A DNA stretch of 40,683 nt from Bacillota bacterium (GTDB lineage: Bacteria; Bacillota; Sulfobacillia; Sulfobacillales; JAIMBI01), in assembly GCA_021795575.1 (NCBI GenBank), contig JAJYPH010000009.1, forward strand, positions 1 through 40,683, read 5' to 3'. The position numbers were made by a program, and so were the translations under genes. Under the pieces are notes generated by a model. The model made no database searches and was not told the DNA's origin. It saw only the letters and a program-made list of their open reading frames with translations. Shown piece after piece: positions 35,845 to 40,683 of this stretch (position 1 is its first letter; every line of letters begins with the position of its first letter).

Positions 35845-36170
35845 GTGCCCTGGAGGCTCCAGGGCCCATACCGAACCCGGCCCATCCGGGTTGACGTGCC
35901 GGAGGGTGCGCTCCGCACGTTCTGTGAGCAGAACGCGGTCCGGGAGCTCAGCCTGTTCGGCTCGGTCCTGCGCGAGGACTTTACTCCCGAAAGCGACATC
36001 GACGTGCTGCCCACCCGCCAGCTGACGTTTGCGGTCCTTGCCCAGATGGAGGACGACCTGGAACGGTTATTTCATCGCGCGTCGATCTCGTGTTAAAGCA
36101 CACGCTGTCGCCGTATATCGCGGCCGATGTGTTGCGCCAGCGGCGGGTGCTGTATGTCGCAACACACTGA
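35845..36170 (+). pseudogene. MNT nucleotidyltransferase, module 1, frameshifted
   Basis: The core is clear: ALRTFCEQNAVRELSLFGSV, LREDFTPESDIDVL, containing the GSxxR...SDIDV active site. After LERLFHR a single missing base shifts the frame. The expected end continues in another frame as VDLVLKHTLSPYIAADVLRQ, RRVLYVATH and TGA at 36168. The start is uncertain (GTG at 35845 or later). It is followed, overlapping by 17 nt, by a HEPN gene, exactly as in module 2. As it stands it would make a truncated antitoxin. Confidence 0.75.
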
Positions 36171-36536
36171 CGCGCTTTACCTCGGACACATCCACGACGC
36201 CGCGCACCGTGCGCCTCATACGTCGACCGCCTCACGTGGGATGACTTCCTGGACAATGAACTGGTCCAGGACGGCGTCATTCGCCAGCTCGAAATCGTAG
36301 GTGAAGCGGTCAAGCGCGTGAGCGACGCGTTTCGGTCCACTAATCCGGACTGGCCGTGGACCGAGATGCGTTCCATGCGAAACCATCAGACGCACGGCTA
36401 CGCCAACGTCGATGTCCAGATCGTGTGGGCCACCGCCGCCAACGACCTACCTCGGCTGGCCAACTTGGCCGCAGCCCCCTCGATTGCCAACAAGCCGGTC
36501 GCTCCTAGACGTCCTGAGGGCATCACCGCGACCTAG
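36154..36536 (+). pseudogene. HEPN domain toxin (DUF86/HepT-like), module 1, frameshifted
   Basis: It starts at ATG 36154 with MSQHTDALYLGHIHDAAHRA, then shifts frame. The rest reads YVDRLTWDDFLDNELVQDGV, IRQLEIVGEAVKRVSDAFRS, and the RNase motif MRNHQTHGYANVD (Rx4HxY preserved). The C-terminus is extended to a TAG at 36536. One frameshift near residue 19 inactivates it unless ribosomes shift. It is the toxin partner of MNT module 1. Confidence 0.72.
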
Positions 36537-36667
36537 TGCACGTGATCGCGGCGGATGCCCGCGTGGTAGACTACCAACAGTTGTTTTGCCTCCGAGTCCG
36601 AGGGATGCTCCGCGGCAGTAGCACTAGCGGGTGATGTCGGCCGCGAGATTGCAGGAGGAACGTCGTC

Positions 36668-36988
36668 GTGAAAATTGAACCCCACACTCTCTCAATCGAA
36701 TTACATCGCGATGAGTTAAGAAGAATTTGCCAAAGCTTTGGAGTACAAGAACTCCGTCTGTTCGGATCCGTATTGCGAAATGATTTTCATGCCCAGAGCG
36801 ACATCGACGTCTTGTGTACGTTGCAGCCAGCCTCCCCGGCCCGCGGTATGAGGTGGATCGACCTCCTCTTAGCTTTGGAGGACATGTGGGGCCGGCCGGT
36901 CGATCTCGTTAAACCAAAGTTTCTTAACCGCATGATTCGGGAGGAAGTTTTGCAGGAGGCACAAACGATCTATGTCGCGTCATCATGA
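36668..36988 (+). CDS. MNT nucleotidyltransferase antitoxin (MntA-like), module 2
   Basis: 106 residues, GTG with GCAGGAGGA 8 nt upstream. It is a minimal nucleotidyltransferase: ELRLFGSVLRNDFHAQSDID supplies GSx10D-D-type catalytic residues, then WIDLLLALEDMWGRPVDLVK. In characterised MntA-HepT pairs the MNT protein AMPylates a tyrosine of the HEPN toxin to silence it. The gene overlaps the HEPN start by 17 nt, so the two are translationally coupled. Its DNA is noticeably more AT-rich than its surroundings, suggesting recent transfer. Confidence 0.9.
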   Translation: MKIEPHTLSIELHRDELRRICQSFGVQELRLFGSVLRNDFHAQSDIDVLCTLQPASPARGMRWIDLLLALEDMWGRPVDLVKPKFLNRMIREEVLQEAQTIYVASS

Positions 36989-37328
36989 GGAGCTCTATGT
37001 CGGCCATATTCAAAACCCCATTGCGAACGCCATCAACTGGGCGAGTCATGTAACCCAAGCCGAGTTCATGAGCGATGAATTCGTCCAGTCCGCCATTATC
37101 CGGCAGCTGGAAATTGCCGGGGAGGCCGCGGGACGTCTATCGGAGGCGTTTCGCCAAGCCCATCCGGAGATTGAGGCCCGGCGTCTCAAAGCGTTGAGAA
37201 ACGTCCTCATACACGGATATGCAGATGTCGACCTTGATACGGTGTGGGACATTGTGACACACGACCTGCCAGCGCTCCAAAGACAGTTGCGGGGTCAGGG
37301 TGATTCCGGGCGACACGCGGGGGACTGA
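36972..37328 (+). CDS. HEPN toxin (HepT-like, DUF86), module 2
   Basis: 118 residues from the ATG at 36972. It is a four-helix HEPN ribonuclease of the HepT type: ELYVGHIQNPIANAINWASH, IRQLEIAGEAAGRLSEAF, and the catalytic RNVLIHGYADVDLDTVWDIV with the Rx4HxY motif whose Tyr is the AMPylation target in studied systems. It cleaves RNA (tRNA in one studied case) unless silenced. This is the only complete module of three in the window. Confidence 0.9.
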   Translation: MSRHHEELYVGHIQNPIANAINWASHVTQAEFMSDEFVQSAIIRQLEIAGEAAGRLSEAFRQAHPEIEARRLKALRNVLIHGYADVDLDTVWDIVTHDLPALQRQLRGQGDSGRHAGD

Positions 37329-37552
37329 ACACGCTGACTCCGGCTCGGCTGGGCGAGGCACCGCCGTGAACGCACGCGGATTCATGCGGATGTGCGGGAC
37401 CAACAGCGTCGGCGCGGCGGCCGCTGCCGCGCCAGCACTTGGCCCAACCACCCGTGGTGGCCGCAGTCAACCAAGACGTCCGCAGCACATCAGCACGACG
37501 TGGTGGTGTCGAGGTAGGCTCCAGCCCCGTAGATCTAACACGGGCGACGTTC

Positions 37553-38245
37553 TCACGCGTCCTTTCGCTTGACGGCGGCGGACGGCTCGGGCTCGGGGCT
37601 AGACATAGCCTCAACTGCACGGGTGCGGCCCGCCGACGGCCCACTGACAAACATCATGACCAAGGCAATCCACAGCAACTCCGCGCCGATGAAGATGCGC
37701 TCTTCGAGGCCTCCGAGGCTGTGTGGGTGAAATCCGCTCCGCCCCAAGGCCAGGAACGCCAGCGCTGCTATCACCCAGACCGCCACCACCATGACGGACA
37801 CGCGTCCGGCTCGGCGCAGGGCCATCGTCAGCAGGAGCGTGCCCACGACACAGCTGATGAACGCCAGCATGGCGAGAACCAGGTGAATGACACCATGTGG
37901 GGTTGGGGGCGCCCCCTCCAGGTCGTCGGGGAAAAACGCCAAGAGACCGGACAGCACGCCCCACAGGCCGACTAGGACAATCCCCACGCGCGCGAGGGCG
38001 GTCGCCGACAGCGTCCGCCACAGGACCACACCGGCCAACAGCGACAGCACACCCCGTATCAGAAAATTGGCGTCCATCACCCAGGCGTAAGGACCGCCGT
38101 GACCGTAGTCGCTCTCGGCATTGTGGAGCAGGCTCAGATTAGGTTCCAGGAAATGCAGGAGTACGTCGATGCCGGCATACAGCACGACACCCACCACCAC
38201 CAGCCTGGCAGCGTCCCGCAGGTAGAACGACGGTGCGGTCCTCAT
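37553..38245 (-). CDS. DUF998 family membrane protein
   Basis: 230 residues, ATG preceded by AGAGGGGGAG. Six membrane helices. The conserved DUF998 positions are present: ESDYGHGGPYAWVMDANFLI after helix 1, then FFPDDLEGAPPTPHGVIHLV. The C-terminal tail is charged and cytoplasmic. The function of the family is unknown. It is divergent from a MarR regulator with a 31-bp palindrome between them and is therefore a likely target. Confidence 0.85.
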   Translation of the reverse strand: MRTAPSFYLRDAARLVVVGVVLYAGIDVLLHFLEPNLSLLHNAESDYGHGGPYAWVMDANFLIRGVLSLLAGVVLWRTLSATALARVGIVLVGLWGVLSGLLAFFPDDLEGAPPTPHGVIHLVLAMLAFISCVVGTLLLTMALRRAGRVSVMVVAVWVIAALAFLALGRSGFHPHSLGGLEERIFIGAELLWIALVMMFVSGPSAGRTRAVEAMSSPEPEPSAAVKRKDA

Positions 38246-38397
38246 GGTCTCCCCCTCTTACGCCAAACAACGTCGGACTCTCTGAGCCCGTCGGACACCC
38301 TCCAACGGTCAAGGACCCGGGATCGGGCCGGAGAAGTCGCCTGCGGCTACGCAAACGGACACTGTGAGAACCAGCCACGTTTGTTGACGGGGCGCCT

Positions 38398-38428
38398 CCC
38401 ATATACGCAACCAGGTTGCCTATATGGG
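38398..38428. promoter_or_regulatory. 31-bp near-perfect palindrome, probable MarR operator
   Basis: CCCATATACGCAACC-A-GGTTGCCTATATGGG has 15-bp arms with one mismatch. It lies just upstream of TATGAT (38431-38436), which is 7 nt before the MarR ATG, so the marR mRNA may be leaderless. TTGACG occurs at 38384-38389. Binding here could control both divergent genes. Confidence 0.75.
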
Positions 38429-38442
38429 AGTATGATAGGCTT

Positions 38443-38952
38443 ATGAGTACACTGTCAAGCGACCCGTACGGATTCGGCGACCTTCTAGCGCTGGCGCGCG
38501 CAAGCTGGGTGGCCCAGATGGCCGACGCTCTCGAGGCGCAGGGCTACCCAGGCTACCGCCGCACCGATGCCTGGGCCATGAGGTTACTCGCCTCCGGGCC
38601 CGTTCCCATCACGCAGGTGGGCAAGCGGTTCGGCATCTCACGCCAGGCTGGCCGCAAGGTGGTAGACGGACTCATGGCTCGCGGGTATGCCGCCACTGAC
38701 CCGGACGTGACCGACCGCCGCCGCGTCAACGTGTCCCTCACCCCGGCGGGCGCCGCCTACGCAGACGCGGTCATCGCCGTGATCCGAGAGCAGAACGGCA
38801 GCCTTGCAGCCCTCGTGGAGCCCCGAGATCTTGAGGCGGCAGACCGGGTGCTTCGCGCCGCCATGGACGAGCGAGCCCGGCAGACCGCGCAGCGCCTGGT
38901 GCGGCCGGCGCGATCGTTGGCAGAGGCAGCCCTTCCGGACGAGGTCAGCTAA
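38443..38952 (+). CDS. MarR family transcriptional regulator
   Basis: 169 residues from the ATG at 38443; no ribosome binding site at proper distance, consistent with a leaderless transcript. The winged helix is PVPITQVGKRFGISRQAGRK, VVDGLMARGYAATDPDVTDR, RRVNVSLTPAG, the standard MarR D-x-R-D/R wing. Flanking helices form the dimer interface. It probably represses itself and the divergent DUF998 gene through the palindrome; the ligand is unknown. Confidence 0.9.
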   Translation: MSTLSSDPYGFGDLLALARASWVAQMADALEAQGYPGYRRTDAWAMRLLASGPVPITQVGKRFGISRQAGRKVVDGLMARGYAATDPDVTDRRRVNVSLTPAGAAYADAVIAVIREQNGSLAALVEPRDLEAADRVLRAAMDERARQTAQRLVRPARSLAEAALPDEVS

Positions 38953-39596
38953 TGCCGTCTCGACTGGGCTCCACTGGTCCCGCGTGGGGCCTGGGGCAAC
39001 AGCCGGTCGAGAAGGAGTGGTACACAAATGCAGCCTCTGCTGGTGTTCCGCTCGCGCTCACGCTATCGCGCCTCTAACGAGGGGATCGAGGTCAGTGGCT
39101 GCCGTTCGTTGGCATCACCTCCCGGGCGCTTTTACACACTATACGGTACGTGACTCCGATTCTGGGATTTTAGCTCCAGCAGACCGCGGTCAGGGTGGAG
39201 GGCACAACGGCAGCGACGCTCACCGGAAGTCCAGACGAGGAGAGGCATCCACGCGATGGCCCGTCTCCCCACTGGGCCACTAGCCTGATCCGGGTGTGGG
39301 CGTGGGGGACCAGCACCCAGTATCCGCGCCTTCCAAGGCTGTTGCTGCGCCACGACGCTGGAGCCGATCCACCTATAGCGCTCCCCGCGTGGTCGCCCGC
39401 TCCCTCCTTCGCCGAGTTTGCCACCGGATGCGCGGCCCCTCTCTCCTCATCGCTACGGCCGATACCGGCGGGAACACCGAGCGTGTTCCCGACCGCCCCT
39501 CCCCACTTTGGCCCCAAAGACTCTCGGCGTAGAACTGCCGGACTCCCGTGGTAGAATGACAGCAATCACTGCGGTGCCCGAAGGGGGGAGACACCG
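38953..39596. other. Non-coding stretch, nothing assigned
   Basis: About 640 nt without a convincing gene. The ORFs on both strands are rich in Pro/Arg/Ser, lack ribosome binding sites and match nothing I know. TAGAAC-17 bp-TAGAAT (39529-39557) may be a weak promoter for MNT module 3. I see no RNA gene or repeat. Confidence 0.45.
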
Positions 39597-40076
39597 ATGG
39601 CCCAAGTCCATGTTCCGACTCATCTGCCAGTCGCCGTCGATGCAGCGGCCCTCACAGCGATCGCGGAGCGCCACCAGGTGCAGGAACTCGCCCTCTTCGG
39701 GTCCGTCCTGCGCGACGATTTCACGGCGGCGAGCGACATTGACGTGTTGATTACCTTCCAACCGGACCGTCCTTTTTTGCGGCTCTTCGAACTGTTCGAT
39801 ATGCAGTTCGCCCTGGAAGACCTCCTCCATCGACCAGTGGATCTTGTTCCGGCCGATGCCCTGCATCCCCTGATTGCCCAGGACGTTCTCAACAGGAAGG
39901 TGGTCATCTACGTCGCAACACCAAGTGCTGCTGTATCTCATCCACATGCGGGACGCCTGCCATCGCTGAACGCTATACCGGTGGGGTCTCCTGGGAGATG
40001 TTTGCAGAGAACGACGAAAAACAAAGTGCGGTGGTTCGGCAGCTGGAGATCATCGGCGAGGCTGGCAATCGAATAG
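39597..40076 (+). CDS. MNT nucleotidyltransferase, module 3, with out-of-frame C-terminal extension
   Basis: ATG preceded by AAGGGGGGAG. Residues 1-~108 are a complete MNT domain: VQELALFGSVLRDDFTAASD, IDVLITF, LEDLLHRPVDLVPADALHPL, VVIYVAT. In the other modules the gene stops right after this IYVA(T/S) segment. Here the stop is lost and ~50 more residues are read from what should be the HEPN reading region in the wrong frame (SHPHAGRLPSLNAIPVGSPG). The domain itself may still be active. Confidence 0.78.
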   Translation: MAQVHVPTHLPVAVDAAALTAIAERHQVQELALFGSVLRDDFTAASDIDVLITFQPDRPFLRLFELFDMQFALEDLLHRPVDLVPADALHPLIAQDVLNRKVVIYVATPSAAVSHPHAGRLPSLNAIPVGSPGRCLQRTTKNKVRWFGSWRSSARLAIE

Positions 40077-40282
40077 ATCCCACTGTGCAGGCCCGGCACC
40101 CGGCGATCCCCTGGCGCCACACCACGGCGCTTCGGAACCTCCTGATCCACGGGTACGATGATGTGCATCTCGAACAGATCTGGGACATTGTGCAGACCGA
40201 GATCCCGGTCTTGCTCCGAAGCATAGAAGCCTCAATCGCTAGCATGGCGCTGGAGGACCGGCCTCCGGAGGCGGAACGCTAG
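39910..40282 (+). pseudogene. HEPN toxin (HepT-like), module 3, frameshifted
   Basis: The start expected by analogy is ACG TCG CAA CAC; a GTG at 39925 could serve. The first piece VLLYLIHMRDACHR ends at a TGA, and the frame resumes as AERYTGGVSWEMFAENDEKQ, VVRQLEIIGEAGNRIDPT and the intact RNase motif ALRNLLIHGYDDVHLEQIWD. An ATG at 39998 would give a 94-residue protein lacking the first helix. It is probably inactive, although the catalytic Rx4HxY is preserved. Confidence 0.72.
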
Positions 40283-40400
40283 ATCACCCGTAGTGTTTTT
40301 TCCGGCGGCGGGAGGGACGGAGTCGGTGGAGATCGCAGGGACCCCTCTGTGCCATGGTAGTTGTGGGCAGAGACCTCTGCTACAATGACGCTTCGAGATG

Positions 40401-40683
40401 ATGTCCGTGGCGATTCGAGCTGAAGAGACCGAGATTGAAGTGCGGGCCTACCGGCGTCCGTTTTCGGCGGCCTACAAGCTCCGCATTCTGGCCGAAGCGG
40501 ATGCCTGCACCGAGCCGGGCGCCATTGGTGCTTAGTTGCGCCGCGAAGGGTTGTATTCGTCCCACCTGGCCACCTGGCGGGCCCAACGGGCGGCCGGCGC
40601 CCGCGCGGCCCTGGGGCAGCCGCGGGGGCGCAAGCCGCCACCGGCCCTGGTCCGCGAGAATGCCCGGCTTCGCCCAGAGCTGG
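40401..40683 (+). pseudogene. IS3-type transposase orfA with internal TAG (runs off window)
   Basis: From an ATG at 40401 the frame reads RRPFSAAYKLRILAEADACT, EPGAIGA, a TAG at 40533-40535, then LRREGLYSSHLATWRAQRAA, RGRKPPPALVRENARLR to the edge. This is the helix-turn-helix and leucine-zipper OrfA of IS3-like elements, where GALLRREGLYSSHL is expected, so TAG replaces a leucine. A TACAAT hexamer lies 16 nt upstream. orfB would lie beyond the window. Confidence 0.7.

Noticed and set aside
39195-39554. 119-aa ORF between marR and MNT module 3
   Set aside because: Pro/Ser-rich, no ribosome binding site, no recognisable domain, and equally open frames exist on the other strand.

Overview
The window looks like chromosomal DNA of a high-GC Gram-positive bacterium, probably a Bacillota lineage of the Sulfobacillus / Symbiobacterium / Thermaerobacter kind. 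This is inference from strong AAGGAGG-type ribosome binding sites, many GTG/TTG starts, a textbook tyrosine T-box leader, RsgA, and the mix of metabolic genes. No rRNA and no CRISPR array is visible. One tRNA gene, tRNA-Arg(CCT), lies near the left end.

Left half (1-18.8 kb) is ordinary and dense. In order it holds: a secreted-protein fragment, tRNA-Arg, a small winged-helix regulator, a long (Thermus-type) isocitrate dehydrogenase, a DUF6671 protein, and an enoyl-CoA hydratase + acyl-CoA synthetase operon. Then come a GNAT enzyme, a tandem pair of small membrane zinc-ribbon paralogues, an unrecognised protein with a His-rich tail, and a sulfur amino acid / methionine salvage operon (PLP lyase + mtnA). 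Divergent from that operon, a T-box controls DAHP synthase + prephenate dehydrogenase. After these are a membrane PAS-GGDEF diguanylate cyclase, an SDR + CGNR-regulator operon, a divergent MBL-fold protein across a palindromic operator, and rsgA behind a possible leader-peptide attenuator.

The middle (18.8-22.9 kb) is a graveyard: a 5'-truncated IS630 transposase, a frameshifted C-terminal piece of a type I restriction HsdR, an intact-looking lipoprotein gene behind a decayed secreted-protein gene, an ISL3-like C-terminal remnant, and an IS256-like transposase with frameshifts and a nonsense codon.

Right half (23-40.7 kb): katG, an aquaporin-like channel, an MFS transporter, an S9 peptidase, and two PHT1-like phosphate:H+ symporters. 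Both symporters are preceded by the same 6-5-6 (11-bp period) TTnACA-like box. A NicO-like metal transporter forms an operon with a Fur-family regulator, and a Nur-like box sits at its promoter. From 33.5 kb to the end lies a toxin-antitoxin-rich island: a VapBC pair whose PIN toxin carries one in-frame TGA, and three MNT/HEPN (MntA-HepT-like) modules of which only the middle one is intact. A DUF998 membrane protein with a MarR regulator (31-bp palindrome between them) interrupts the island. A transposase orfA with an internal TAG runs off the right edge.

The most interesting signals are the shared Pho-like box at the two phosphate transporters, the Nur-like box on the NicO/Fur operon, the triple MNT/HEPN cluster in different states of decay, and the small Trp-containing leader ORF plus terminator in front of rsgA.
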